Shown here: piece by piece, positions 10,677-24,649 of the stretch | Position numbering within the stretch: the first letter of the stretch is position 1 | How the letters are laid out: each line of letters starts with the position of its first letter | Source: Trichoplax sp. H2 | Lineage: Eukaryota > Placozoa > Uniplacotomia > Trichoplacea | Assembly (NCBI GenBank): GCA_003344405.1 | Contig: NOWV01000166.1 | Span: forward strand, 108,801 to 172,800 | Length of the DNA stretch: 64,000 nucleotides | Direction of reading: 5' to 3' | The notes under the pieces: model-generated | The model's input: the letters and a program-made list of their open reading frames with translations, nothing else | Databases searched by the model: none | Told to the model about the DNA's origin: nothing | Position numbers and translations under genes: made by a program

Positions 10677-13600
10677 ATGCCGAGTAATTCCTGCCCTCAT
10701 TCGCTCTATATCGATAGAGATATTATCAATTATGTTGATCGATTGCCTACGGTGAGTATCCTTGGCAAGATTTGCATGGTAATTTGGAATCATAGGTCAA
10801 AGTTGCACTCATGCCACTGCTGCTATTTCACACGCAAATAGGAGGAGGGTGCTATTCAATCATGTAATCTGTATTCTAGCTAATCGATACCGTCTTATAA
10901 CTTTAAATTGCTTTCAAAGCATGACCATGGATTCTTTGGTAGTCGTTTCCAATTTTTGCATTGGGTTATGCTATCCCTGTACAATCTTATGCTATATACA
11001 TCACTAAAGTGCTATACTGTAGCGTATTGTTTCTACCAAGGTATCACTGACCGTCGGAGTCAGTTGGACCAACAGCTCATTTTGAAGAGAATAAAATGAT
11101 GGTAGACAGGATTGTATCGTAGTCGATCAACTCTTTCTTTTCCATTGACTGTCTTTAACTTCGATAGAACGATAACAGTGACATGTAGGAGAATGCGATA
11201 GCTTCTATGCTGAAGATTGAAGTCATTATTGTTGATTTTAGATTTGATGTGCCAGTGATAAAACGTCTTTTCGCTAGTGAATTATCGTAGGCGACTTACG
11301 TTAAAGTCAATCCTGCCTTACCTTGTTTCCTTTGCAGTCGACTTCATCAAGGACTTTCTCCAGTGCGATCGATAGCAGATCAATACAGACTTCATAGGAT
11401 ATTATCAAAATTTTCACTGTAGCTATAATAAATTCATCTCCTACATCTGTAGATACAATATAAATATATATACATCTTGAGTAGTTGAGATTACTATTTG
11501 AAAGCAACATATGCATAGATAATCTTCAATTTGCAAATTGCTATGTAAACAGCATCGGATAAAATGCACAGTACTGATCGTTGTATAGCGCACAAAATCT
11601 GGCCAAATTGAAAATTAAACTTCCAAACATATCTTACCATGATACTGTTAACCTATTGACAAGTTCTTTTTATTCAAATCTTTAGTTATAAAAGGCATTA
11701 TCGATTTCTTTTTCGAACTCGATTGCATTGTTATAGCAAAAAGTGTTTAGTAGTCTATGTACTGTAGTAGGTATATGACGTTTCAGAAAGGTTGTTATGC
11801 TAGCATCATTCACTCGTTACTAGTATTTGCTTACCAAGGTTTCTCTTACTATCACTCTTACAATGAAGTTATCATAAACTGGATCTCAATCTTTACATAG
11901 TACACTGAATAGACTCTTTTGAAAAATAGGAAAAAAATAGATTCACAGTATATTCAAGTACAATTTTTCTCCTTATAGGAATCGCTAAGTTGTTCATTCT
12001 GTCAAGAAAAGGAATGTAAACTGCTATTATGCGCAAAGGCAAGTAAATTAGCATAATACACCTATTCGATATTGAAGGATGTCTTTATCTATCCCTTTCC
12101 AAGGGTCAATATATAACATATATATATATGTCATCATACAGTAATTGAGATACTATATGTATTCTGACAACAATTACAGTATCTTGTACTTTAATAAGAT
12201 TACTCATTCGAATTAACCTGTAATGTATTGTAGTTATAGTTCGCATGTAGATCTTACAAACAAATGTCTATTATTCACTAGTTTCAATTCTAATGGTGTA
12301 ACTGCATGCTTGACAGATACGGCACATTTTAATTATAGCTAGTACTGTAAACTGGGCTTATCCCGGCGCGACACTACATTAGTGTAGCTTTAATGTGGCC
12401 TTACTCCAAGAATTGATCATGTTAGTGCAATACACCGTATTTTCTAGCAGTACAGAATTTCTACTACATCGTATCTCGTAAGGAAACCAAACTGTTGTTA
12501 GTCCCTAAACTATCATACGAATAGAACGATATCTTACGCTATAATCGGCTCTTATCTTGAAAATGCGACTGTAGGTTGGATGCGGTTACGTTGGTTGCGA
12601 TATCAACAGTGCTAAACATTGTCAACGACATGCTGAGGTAAGCCACTATCTAACGGTCTATCATATCAATTCAAGATTAACTATTCTTTACTTAACTATC
12701 GATCGTTCATATCATCCGTGTTACTTTGGTAATTATATAGACCCTATCATTTCTTTGTTGTACTGTTTGATTGTTACAACATATTTGTCTTAACTCATAC
12801 TAGGGGATAGTTTATAAAAGCAATTAAGACTTGATTGTTATTACAATAGAAGACAAAAGTTAAAATTGATCTACTCATTGGTTAATTACTTTAGGAAGTA
12901 GGGCATGCTATATTTCTCCATCTACCAACTAAGAGGTCATGGTGTTTCCATTGCCACTGTGAAGTCACTTCCATTTTTGAACAAGAAGAAATGGATGCAG
13001 ATGAAGAAGGCGATAGTGATGTCAGCTATGATGATAACGATATTGATGACGATTCAATGGATTATGACCCTCCGGTTAACTATTCGCATAGACCCAAGCA
13101 ACCGCCTTTAATCGTTGAAGACAAGGTAGAACACCAGTATATTATCTTTAAGATTATTAAAGTAGTGTACTACTGTAGCTACAGTTAACCAGTATTACCG
13201 CGTATCTATAAAGGAATGCATAGATCATAATAATAACTATTCACTTCTTACATATCAACTGAATTACTGACTTTTTTGCTTATTTTTTACAGACTTTAGA
13301 TAATATATCTCAGAGTTCAAAGTCATCAGAAAGTCTTGATGATATCGGCCAACTAAAGCCAAGAGGTAATGTAAATGTAGAATCAGTTGTTTCTATAGTC
13401 ATCCTACAGTCTACCTTGTGTCTGTAATGTAATGATTTGCTGCTTAAATAATCAACTCTATTTATACAATATTTGTGTCAAATTCAAGGCTTATGTGGGC
13501 TATCTAATCTTGGCAATACATGCTACATAAGTGCAGCATTACAGGCAATGTCAAATTGGTACAAACAATATCTTTATTTTCTATCCATACTTATTTGTGT

Positions 13601-16600
13601 AAATTGTTAATTATTAAAATGTTTCTAATTCAAATACAGCGTACCTTTGACGCAGTACTGCTTAGAATGCGAAAAATATATTGCCAGAATTCCAGTTGAC
13701 TCAATTGCTAAACGCTATTGTAAGCTTATTCAGGATATGTGGAGCAAGAAAAGGTATGCACACGTATATTTAAATGTACGGTGTACTTTTAATAAACGCT
13801 AATTTGCAATACTATCGCCATATGAAGTGATCTTGTCTTATGTTTAGCTCATTATTCATTAGGGCTTGTAAATATTTATTTATGATACAAACTTGATTTA
13901 ATGGATTTATTGTTATTAGAAACGATTATGTTACACCAACTGAATTTGTCCAATCTGTTAAAAAAGCCAACCCACTTTTTAGAGGTTCTTCACAACAGGT
14001 AAAATATTGCTTATTTTATAGCTTTTCTGTTATATAATTTCTTATAAACATTCCGCTTTTAAGAAATGCATCTGCCTTGTTATTTAAAGTTATAGAATAG
14101 ATGTTAATTCATCAGCGTAATAAAGCTTTTCTTACTTTCTAGGACGCGCATGAGTTTTTACGTTGTATACTAAATCTTCTACACGAAGAAACTAAACTGC
14201 TAATAAGCGGTTTTAGCCTAGATGATGGAAAATCAAGTATTGATACGAATCGTAGTATAAGTGTAAAGCGAACTGCTACGGAAACTGATAAATTACCTAA
14301 TCCAGACAACCGCTTAGTAATCGCTATTAACAAGACGTGTAAAGACGATACTAATTCCAATAAGTCGAATGATACAAATGTGGTTCAAAAGTGTAAGGAT
14401 CTTATTGAAGAAGATTACGTTGAAGTGGTGCTTTCGGAGATTGAAAGTGAAAGCTCTGCATCCACTGGAGAAAAATTCTTACAAGACGAGGCTAAAAAGG
14501 AGAATGGTAAGCAAGATTCAGCGATCTATACATATTATATTTAACATATTCATAATTAGGTTTTGTTCATAATACTGATTAATATACGGTACTGCTCTGT
14601 AAATTTATAGCCTCAGCACTTACTAGCACTTATTTATAATTATTTGCTTGCATAAGTAGAATTGTTTACTTACCGTAATTAAAAATATTTCAATACTGTA
14701 GCGAAAGATCCTCAGGATGAACTTAATATGGAAGAAATAAATAAACTTACCAATACAGAAAAAGAAAAGACAAAGAAAGTCACGAAAGTCACCGTGCCTT
14801 CAGATCTTCCTCGTCCAACTCCCGGTATTTATAAAATGTGCATATTGTTATCTTATTATTCCGAATAGTGATATTATACAAGACCGCCCTTAATCGTTTG
14901 TATAATAATAATATAAATTTTAAGCAAATCTTCTCTTTAATAAACTAGAAGCTCAAATCAAGTATCATAGTATTATTACGGATACTTTCGATGGAAGAAT
15001 CATAAGTTCAGTTAGATGTCTTTCATGTGATACGGTAAGTCAAGTTAATTATTAGAGATTATTCTATGGAGAATTCGATTTTTAAATATTAAACAATGCG
15101 TTAGATCTCTTACATCAAGATGAAGTTTTACACGAAATTGCTTATTTCTAGGTATCATCCAGGATAGAAAGTTTCCAAGATCTTTCTTTGCCAATTATTA
15201 GTAAATATCCCTGGTTCATTTTTACACATTTTCCGAAGTATGTAGCATATTGTTATTCGTACTACCAAGCTAATCAATGACTTTTTTGTGTAGGAAAACG
15301 TGAATTGAGTACGGTGATTGGTAATCAATCTTATAATCCTTGTGCTGCGTTAGCAATTACTGCAGGAGAAGAAGAAAGAAGAGGGATGGTGGAAGCCATA
15401 TGGGATTGGTTTAAAGGGTAATTTTTTTGTTAATTTTATTCTCGTATTATGTTTCGCCTGTTTAAATGTATCATAATCAAACACTAGCTGGATTTGGGGA
15501 TCGGTACCTTTGGAAGATTGTTTATCGACTTTTTTTGAAGAAGATGAATTAAAAGGTTAACAGTGAATCCGATAAAATTAATAGCTTGATATTACGGTGA
15601 AGTCATTTTCGGAATAATTTTAACTTATATTATTGATGTATTTGTAGGTGATAATATGTACAATTGCGAAAAATGTAAGAAGTAAGTATTATTGTCTCGA
15701 TTCATATTTTTCTTGCCATTTTTGTTGCTACTATCGCCGTAGTACAACACTTGGTTACTAAAATAAATCGTGCATGAAGATGTACTGTTGTAGATTTTCG
15801 TTGGTTTCTATTTAAGCGTATTAACTGTACCCATATATTCAAAATATAGATTACGAAACGGCATTAAATATTCGAAGATCACCCACCTGCCAGAAATATT
15901 ATGCTTACATCTAAAAAGATTTAAGCATGATTCTTATTCTACGTCTAAAATAAATTGTTCTGTAAACTTTCCATTAACTGGATTGGAAATGAAATCCTTT
16001 TTAAATACTGGTATTACGATAACTTTATTAAATTTTTCAAAATTAATAAATATTTCAACTTTAAGTCTCATTAGTTTTAATAAAATCATTTTCTTTGTAG
16101 GCCATAAAAATCAGTCAACCACTTACGATTTAGTTGCCATAATCTCTCATCATGGAGCGGCCGGAGGTATGTAATGTGCATTTATTTTTTGATAACACTG
16201 TAGATAATTAACGACGAGAATCATAGTTATTATATAGATTTTGCTGTGCTGAGATATTAATATAGCATTATGTTACAGGAGGGCATTACGTTTGCTATGC
16301 TTTAAATTGTATTAACCATCGGTGGTATGAATATGACGATATAAATGTTACTGAAGGTAAGACTTTTCCGATATTTTATGTTTTAGTTCGAGTATCCAAT
16401 TATATTCGATGATAGGTCTTGAATTTAAATTTCCTACTTTTCTTTAATAGTTGCCGATGAATTTGTCTTAAGTGTGGAAGCGTATGTTCTATTCTATCGG
16501 TAAATATATTAATTTAATTGCTTAACCGCTCAGCTATGATAATTCCTTTAAGAATTACGGTATATCAACATTTCTTGTTTCATTCTTTGCTATCACGAAA

Positions 16601-18026
16601 GTAAATCGTCGACACCAATGCTCCAGAAAGATAGATCTAAGATTGCTGCACGTAATCGTTTGCAAGAGGTATTTCTACAATCCAGATCAATGTGATAGTA
16701 TTTACTTATAATTATCTGTAATACATACGCTTTAATGTTAAATTAGTCGAGCACCGATTTCGTATACATCTCGAAGCAATGGTATCAGGTGTTTTTATCT
16801 TGTTCAGAGCCAGGTTAGTTTGACGAATAATTGTATACAATTTGTTACCGCAAGCCCATCATGCATTAATGATTTTTTTAATACTTGAAATACTTAGGTC
16901 CTATTACGAATACAGATCTACTGTGTCCGCATGGAGGTAAGTACGAATTTTTATTGAAAATTTCGTTATTAGTTTTTATTTCATGCAGTGTTAAAATTTA
17001 CTTTTTTTACTTCTTGATAGCTGCTTATTGTGCGAACCCTAAATTTGATGTCAACGATTTTGCGGTAAAGGTGCCCTTGCTGGTTTGGAATGAACTCCGT
17101 AATAAGTATGAAGCATAAAATTAACTGCATTAACTTTACAATTGCATCTAATGCATTGATTTCTAAGCATTTTGCTCTACTTAAAAGCTCGATTGAATAA
17201 ATAAGAAATCTGCAAACTTATAAAGTGTATAAATTACAATTATTGTTAGATATGGGGGTGGTCCTAAGATACAAGCGTCGATGGTTGAAACTTGTCAAAA
17301 GTGTCAGGTTAGGATTATCACTATTGCTAAATAACGAATTGTAAATGAAAAATTCGCAATAAGGATATAGTGCACACTTAATATTGATACCCTGTACAGC
17401 ATTTGGTGTTGTGATAGTTTGTTTATACCGCTTCTTATATTAAATTATGTAGGAAATATATCAAACAAGAGAGGAAAAACGAAAAAAAGAAAATGAATAC
17501 TTTATGAAAGTATGAATTAGTTTAAATGATACTTTATCTACTGTTTGATAACCTTGTTAATGATGTTTAGTTAAAGGCTGCAAGTGAAAGGGATACTGCT
17601 AGGGAAGTTTCATATTGCATTAGTTATCAGTGGTTCCGTAAATGGCAAGGGTTTGTCAGATGTGAAACTTTAGGTAATTACTAAACGTCTACCGTATTGA
17701 AAGATTAACAAATAGAATGAACGTTGTAGCTGCACTTTAAAATGTACGTTTTATTTATATGGAAATTCCTAATGTTTTTCACAGAGCCTCCAGGTCCTAT
17801 ATCCAACGAAACTATAGTCACTTTAACGAGTGATGGCAAGATACAATTGCGTACTGGTATAAACATATTTTAATTATTTTAGGCTATTCTTTTACTCTCA
17901 CTAGAATATCATCTAACTGTTATTTTACTTCAAGGTGCTGATTACGGTTATGTTTCTAAAGAAGCATGGCTTTATCTTTACGGTATATATGGAGGAGGAC
18001 CGGAAATTCCTCAGGATTGTGTATAA
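10677..18026 (+). CDS. USP33: Ubiquitin-specific protease USP20/USP33-like
   Basis: Cysteine deubiquitinase of the USP20/USP33 (VDU) group. Model of 28 exons, 868 residues: 10677-10751, 11979-12038, 12575-12637, 12895-13125, 13293-13365, 13489-13558, 13640-13753, 13920-13998, 14143-14506, 14702-14824, 14949-15034, 15152-15200, 15294-15417, 15488-15555, 15648-15681, 15850-16010, 16101-16166, 16279-16356, 16451-16499, 16602-16668, 16747-16813, 16898-16936, 17021-17105, 17250-17307, 17453-17509, 17571-17673, 17785-17856, 17935-18026. The N-terminal UBP zinc finger is built from CPH in exon 1, CSFC in exon 2, CGYVGC in exon 3 and WCFHCHC in exon 4. The Cys box is [17 protein letters not shown] (catalytic Cys codon about 13521); the inserted CxxC pairs are CLSC and CEKC. 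The His box is GGHYVCYA. The C-terminal part has two DUSP-like segments ending in [20 protein letters not shown]. An acidic insert (exon 9) splits the catalytic domain, as in the family. USP20 and USP33 are not distinguishable here. Confidence 0.93.
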
Positions 18027-18485
18027 CATATAAATAAATTAATACCGCTTAATTTGTTCATCGAATTGTAACATATGTAAAGTCTGCAGGGTGTTGGTTT
18101 TTTACATCCTGTTATTTAGCAAAATTTGATCAATTTAGTTACATTGCTATTGAGTCAACAAGAAGCGACCAATAGTACGGTATTGATATATTTTATTTAC
18201 TAAATGCTATAGAAAGCAATGATCGAAAATGCTTTTGTTATAAAAGGCAATCATTAATATTATACGTAATGAAGAAATGATACATATAAAATATATATAT
18301 GAAAGAGTGCGCCGTATATGTATACGGCTTATGTATATGCAATATGAATAAAGCAAAATCTTATGGCTGTTTCTGTTGCCTTAAAAGAGAACAAATAGGA
18401 CTGCACGTGATTTATAGGTTTTTACACATATATTAACCATTATTACTACAATCGCGTTGAATCTTAATGCTGTACACTCAAAAAA
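18027..18485. other. Convergent 3' intergenic region
   Basis: Short gap between the 3' ends of USP20/33 (+) and HSD17B7 (-). AT-rich with possible AATAAA-type signals (for example 'gaataaagc' near 18345). No gene seen. Confidence 0.45.
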
Positions 18486-20941
18486 TTATTCACGTAATTT
18501 AGATTTTACTTCCTTTATTAGTTGATCCAATTTTTCTCTTAGATTGTTGGAAGCGGTCGATTCAACTGGAAGCTACAAAGTAATCATATTTAACACATCA
18601 ATAAAATCGAAGTGTCGCATTAACAGAACTTTGAGTTGTTTAACTACGAAATACCTCTCTAGTCTCCACAAATGATCTACCTAAGAAAGAGCATCGACTA
18701 AAATATTTGCATTTGTATTCAAGCTTGGTTGGGACTTGATTGTAGAGCCATTGCTAAATTGCATGCAATACACGTATAAAGCACCATACCGTTAGTATAA
18801 TAGATTCCGTTGGACCAATTTTAAAAATGCAAAACACCACGTATATTCCGTGATCACAGCTACAATTAGTTTCTTATTGGTAGGTACTTACCAATGCTGT
18901 ACAACCATTTGCAGCAGTGATGTTCAGATTGGATACGCACATTCTCAACTACAAATAGAGAATTTAAGATAAGTGATATCCGCTTGACTCTTGTGTGTAA
19001 GCACTTTTACAATCTTCCATTTTAGCCTTCGTTATTATTTTTTTGACAAAATAACATGAAAATTTGACTTACAAGAGCGATAATAGGATAGAGCAGATAC
19101 CAAGAGTTGGGGGACATAATTCCATACGTTAAATTCGTCATTACCAGTCCAGGGCAAGTTACGTGAGAATAGATACCCTACATACGTTGTAATGAGTGGT
19201 TGAAAGATTTATGTACATGTTGTGATAATCCTGTAGTAATATCATCTATAGTTTTTTATACTAGAAACTAAATCGCTTAATTAACCAATATAATACTTTA
19301 TCATATGCACGGTCAACTAACCTTAGAATTCAATTTCTCATTTAGACTAACGTTTAATAAATCGATAGCATGCTTCGATGAACCATATGGGTCTTTCCTA
19401 TTCAATTATGAACATATTATCGTTAACTGCAAGGACTAAGAATCTACTGCGTAAAAATTACCTTTTACAGTCTATAATTTAAAGTATGAGAAAAAGCTAA
19501 TCAATTTACCTTACCCGTTTACGTGTTGCATATTATCTAGTGAAAACGAAGCGCGATTTGCAGCACTGGAAGAAGTCCATACAATATGAGTCATTTTGTT
19601 GCTAGCTGCTAAGTAGTCTTCTAACTCACTAATCTGCAACAACAAATTGAAATTGCTGTTTTAATTTTGTCATCATGACAATAAATCGATTCTTGAAGCT
19701 AATATGATGATGTCAAAAAATTAGTGTAAAATTGCTGTAATATGTTATTAACCAGTAAATAATGGCCAAACAAATTGGTTGCGAAGACAGATTGCAGGCC
19801 ATCGTTTGTAACGCTATCATTCTGGATAATGAGGCCTTCGCCAGTTGTAAACATGTTAATGAAGGAGCTAGAAAGAGATCAATAAATGAGGGATTAGAAT
19901 ATTTAAGTGAAAGCAATATGATCATGTTTAGATTAGACTGTCAAGTGTTAGCTGCGCATACGATTACAAACCTGAAGGACCTGAAACCGCTTACGAAATG
20001 GGACCAATCAAACTGTGTTATAGGCATAATGCCAGCATTTAGAAATAGGTGATTTAAGTAACTGTATCTAAAGGAAAGGAATGAGTGAAAACCCTTCAAT
20101 TAGAATAATCATTCAATAGATTATACGCGTATACTGTGTTCGTATCAATCAATCGAGTTTGTACAGACCATCCACTGCAGAAAATACCGCATAGTGTAAT
20201 CGGCTCATGTTATATACCTGTATATTGCCAGTATGATAATTTCTAATAAAGTTATCTATACAGTACTACAGTACATCACGAGGTAAAGTGTGCTCAGACC
20301 CAGATTAGGTACGTATTTATGAAAGATAAATGATGTCAGTCTGCCTTACTTAGATTCTGGCGGAGTATTCACTAGTTATTGCTTTCCTACCTTCTTTTAA
20401 TCTCTTCGGCTACAGCTATCACAGATTTCGCATCGCTTGTATCTAAAGTTAAAATATCAACTTTTGCTGTGCTGCATAGTGACATTAGCATTTCTTTCGT
20501 TGCATTGGCTTTCTTTATATTTCTACAAGCTAAGCAAATGGTGATTCTGTCCTGAAATTCGCTGACTAATTGTCGCGCAAGTTCTTGACCGATTCCGCTA
20601 GATTTAAAAGTCATCGATAAAGTGAGTGAGGAGACGGATTAGAGGTAGACTGAAGTGAGTTTCGTATTACTGTTTATTGCACTATACTTATTCAGGCAAA
20701 TACACTTGACATATTCATGCAGTGGTCTATAATACTGAAGATATTATCACTTTTGGAAGCATTGCATCAGAAAGCAGCTAAATAATGTTGGCGTAGCATG
20801 CAAAGAATAATGTACTCGTATAACAGGAGGCCTGGGTAAGGTAATCATGATGGAATGTAGGAATTGTTGTTCTATTCTATAATAACTTTACACTTACGCA
20901 GTAGCACCGGTTATTAAGACGATATCTCCTTCATGATTCAT
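18486..20941 (-). CDS. HSD17B7: 3-keto-steroid reductase / 17-beta-HSD type 7
   Basis: Short-chain dehydrogenase that reduces 3-keto-sterols (sterol C4 demethylation) and, in vertebrates, estrone; an ER enzyme using NADPH. Ten exons on the minus strand: 20898-20941, 20391-20597, 19972-20067, 19753-19867, 19515-19633, 19322-19397, 19073-19177, 18892-18948, 18655-18753, 18486-18572. They give 334 residues, close to the ~341 of the vertebrate enzyme. The cofactor motif TGATAGIG is formed across the exon 1/2 junction. Other signatures: CLACRN, LNAGIMP, the substrate-region [12 protein letters not shown], catalytic YGSSK, then a [13 protein letters not shown] stretch and a hydrophobic [11 protein letters not shown] segment matching the family's C-terminal membrane contact. 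The start Met is the first of exon 1 (20939-20941). An open frame beginning at 20614 contains exon 2 but its first residues are intronic. Confidence 0.93.
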
Positions 20942-22819
20942 GGTGGGTTAGCTAGGAATATTTCTCTGGATAATCCTCAGTTTTTGAGGAGGTCAGCAGT
21001 CAGCACTTACTCAGAAACTCCGAAGCTTGCTTTCTTTTGTACACCCAGTTACAGAACATCTGAACATGATATGGTATCATCGCACTGCCGTCCATCTGTC
21101 CGCAGCTTAACTAATTACTGTAATTAATTCCTGACGATAATTATAGAATTAATTAAGCTATGGACAGATGGACTAACGTAATACAGTACAGTGGGCGGTC
21201 ACTGAAGGTTGCACCTCCCCCATTTTCTTATTAGAAGTCTCTGCTACAGTCAGCGACTCCTCCACCAAAAAGTTAAATTAAGTAATATTGAAATCTATTC
21301 TATTTTACTAATTTCTACTGGATAGCAGTTATATAAGGTTCTAAATGTTTTTAAATTAGTAGAAGTAATTGAGAAAAATAGACTCTGGAGATCCGTTAGT
21401 CTATACTGTATGTGATATCAGTACCAAAGATCTGGTGTTGTGTTTTAACTGTAGTGTCCATTTACAGGCTTGCTTACAAGTAGCAAGTCCAGCACAGTAT
21501 GTAGCTTGATCATGCAAATTATCGTAGTGAGTTTATAAATGTATTGATTTTCCTTTATTTTTTAAGAACATTTATGTCATCAAGCTATACTTTGCTTTCT
21601 TTTAATAAACAGAGGTATAAAACAGCACTGGTACGCGTCTGATGTCCATTGTACAGTACTGTATGTTGCTGGTTTATTCTGCAAGGCAAATTAGGGCTTA
21701 CTGTTCACGATTTCTTGAGGAGTTTTTCAAATTGTCAATGCTTATGATAATACGGATAGAAATGTCAATAATTTGTTCGTGTTTTATCTCCTTCTTTTTC
21801 TCTGTCCGGGCTGTAGTCAAGAAGACTACAATATCAAGTGAAGAATCAACCAATTTCCAGTTCTAGAGAGTCGATATAGCGTAGTTGCCGTAGTTTGAAT
21901 CTCACGCTATACGGTAATAATTCACTATCATCCATCTCGTCAAGATATTGGATTTATAGAAGACAATCCCTCGACTTTACTCCTCTATCACACCCCAATT
22001 CTCCTTGCCATGGCGGAGAGCCATGGCATTCAAGCTCCAATTTGATTCACTGCATCGTAGATACGGAAGCAAAGAAATTTTCAATCAATCAACTCATCCA
22101 TAAAAGTAAATCATCCATCTTCCAGTTAATGCAGTTGGCCATCAAGAAATGATATACTGTACTACCAAATTGAGCTAGACTTACGTCTACTCTATTTCCA
22201 TCCTCATTGTCCATGGCTATCCATTGATTCATACAATTGTTATTTCTATCAATTATATCTATCATTTCTTCATACAATTGTTATTTTTATCAATCATATC
22301 TAGTCTTGATTAACCCATCGATTGTTTGAAAGAGTCAGTCATCAATTGCTGACTGACACGTCAGCAATCATCCAGTGGTGACAACAATAGTAGTGACAAC
22401 GTGAAATACTGACGGTACAAGGTGCGAACGTGACCCGGCATACAATGCAGTCGACAGTCAGGGAAGTTTGAGTTTGTTCCCTAGAGTGAACGTTGGGGCT
22501 GATGTGGACGATGGCAATCGATTTGTCTTGCCAATTGCATTGTGACGATTATCTCATACAGTAATTAGTATGCAACAATCAGTCACTTCAACGTTACTAC
22601 CCTACCGCTTGACCTAGAGTACAGTCCATTAATTAAGCCAATACTATATATACAGTATAATATATAGTGACTCAACGCTTGACCAAGTTAACCAATCGTC
22701 TCCATCGCTCAAAGCAGGTTGTCGGATCATCAAGAGTTCACATTATTATTATTAAATTGCAAGTTGGAAGTACCTTGTGATTGGAAACATTCCAAAGTAG
22801 TACAAGTGGAATATAAAGA
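20942..22819. other. Intergenic between HSD17B7 and CREC gene
   Basis: No convincing gene. Divergent promoters for HSD17B7 (-) and the CREC gene (+) should lie at the ends. A 41-bp direct repeat around 'catacaattgttattt' occurs at 22230 and 22271. Around 21430-21500 a short open stretch (LVLCFNCSVHLQACLQ) looks faintly exon-like, but I cannot support it. Confidence 0.4.
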
Positions 22820-24649
22820 ATGGAATATCGATCAAGTATCAAGAGATTAGTTGTACTTTTCTGCTTTGTATGTTTGATTGCATACGGAAATGGCGACAAC
22901 GAGCATGAAAAGATTAAGGTTAAAACCCACCACGATGAACCGGAAGAGAAGCATTACTTAAAAGATGGACAACATAATCCTGATTATGATGCAGAAATGT
23001 TTCTTGGTCGTGATCGTGCTACATTGTTTAAAGAATTACCAGAAAAAGAAGTTCAAGAACGATTGCGATCGCTCTTGCATCAAGTAGATACCGATCACGA
23101 TAAAATTATTAGTGAAAGAGAAATGGAACAATGGTTAAGAAAGATTGATAATGATCGATTGGCGAATGATGCCAAAGTAGTCTTTGAAGAGATGGATGAT
23201 GATAAGAGTAAATCGATCGATTTTAAAGAAATATCCAAGCATACTTTTGGTGATACCGTCGATGAAGATATTGCTAAAAGTGAAGAATTCAGTAAATATG
23301 TTGATAGGGAAAGGAGAAAATTTGCCTTAGCTGACATTGATAATAGTGAAAGTCTATCCTTTGATGAATTTGTTACATACCAACATCCTGAACGACATCA
23401 GCATTTATCAGACGTTAGTACGGATAAAAATAATCATTCCAATCTTAATGTAGGCTAACAATTTGCTAAAGATGCAAGAACTTGTCTTAGTAGGAGTGTC
23501 GTAATGATGAATTATTTTTCACTCCTATTTGTCACGTTGTACTCAATTGGTTTAAAATGCCTCTTGAAAAGACAATAGATATGTACTACTGTAAATAGTA
23601 GCATTGCGTACAATACATACACTATAGTGCAGTGAATGATAGTATATTAGTAGAATTTAAAACTATAACTATGCCAAAGCATGGATATAGACATTGCCAT
23701 GGATTGTAAAAATGAGAAAAGTCTCTGTTGAATGGTCACAGATCTACAGTAGCTAATTACGGATGACAAGTAACGCCATCCTAGAACGAAAAGTCTCTGT
23801 TGAATGGTCATACATCTACAGTAGCTAATTACGGATAACAAGTAACGCCATCCTAGAACAGTACATCCTGAGTAGAAATGAAACGCTTTGAGGACGATAC
23901 ACAAATTTTATACCTACTGTATTTATTATATCTGAATTAGTTTTCTATTACTAAAATTGCTCTCTCAATTGAACACAGGTGGTTGTCACCGATGTTCTTA
24001 ACGAGATAGATAAAAACAATGACGGCTATGTGGAATTCTCCGAAATGATTGGTAAGCACTATATTACTTTCGGAATGAAAATAAATATTAGTATTGAAAC
24101 TATTAAAATCAATAGGCGTATAATATTGGATGTTTTTGTATATAGATATAGATATACCGTACAATATATTAAACACTAGAAATGTCTTACGCTGTACTAT
24201 AGATATTTTGCCAATATCGTATCATAATGCTGTTGATACAGCATTCAATTTTCCTTTGTAAATCAAGAAGTCTACTGCAGTAGTATTATGTAAAGTTCTT
24301 AACTCAGAGTTGTTTCCTTGATAGTCATGATTACTATTATAATTATTCTATATCAGGTGATAGTGGCAATTCTGATGGTAAAGAAGATGACTGGATTAAG
24401 AATGAGAAAAAAGAGTTTGCTAAATATGATAAAGATGGTGATCAAAAATTGAGTACATCTGAATTAAAGGAATGGGTGATACCAGATAGGAAATATATTG
24501 ATGAAGAAGTTCAGCATCTATTAGAAGGAGCTGACACTGATCATGATGGTAGACTGACTATACGGGAAGCTTTAGCTCATCAAAACCTTTTAGCTGGTAG
24601 TAAATTAACTGATTATGGCAACTTGAATATTCTTCGCGAAGAGCTGTAA
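22820..24649 (+). CDS. Calumenin/reticulocalbin-like ER calcium-binding protein (CREC family)
   Basis: Low-affinity EF-hand Ca2+-binding protein of the secretory pathway. Three exons: 22820-23413, 23979-24051, 24357-24649, joined in phase to 319 residues. The N-terminal signal peptide spans residues 1 to about 25 (hydrophobic core VVLFCFVCLIAYG). Six EF-hand loops can be read: DTDHDKIISERE, DDDKSKSIDFKE, DIDNSESLSFDE, DKNNDGYVEFSE, DKDGDQKLSTSE and DTDHDGRLTIRE, spaced as in calumenin and RCN proteins. The protein ends REEL, which resembles the HDEL/KDEL ER-retrieval signal. The exon 1 open frame continues to 23458, but the last residues before that stop are intronic: the family alignment (HPERHQHLSD then VVVTDVLNEIDKN) fixes the donor at 23414. 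Whether it is closest to CALU, RCN1 or RCN2 cannot be decided. Confidence 0.9.
23717..23860. repeat. 72-bp tandem repeat (2 copies) in CREC intron 1
   Basis: Two nearly identical 72-bp units beginning 'aaaagtctctgttgaatggt' at 23717 and 23789, inside the first intron. Confidence 0.9.

Noticed and set aside
18790-18866. Minus-strand exon-like stretch reading [11 protein letters not shown]
   Set aside because: HSD17B7 family alignment joins NGCTAL directly to QWLYNQ across this region; including the stretch would add residues with no counterpart. Treated as intron.
19762-20052. 96-codon plus-strand open frame ([12 protein letters not shown]...)
   Set aside because: It is the antisense of two HSD17B7 exons (LNAGIMP and FTTGEGL...GHYLL), which match the family and splice in phase on the minus strand.
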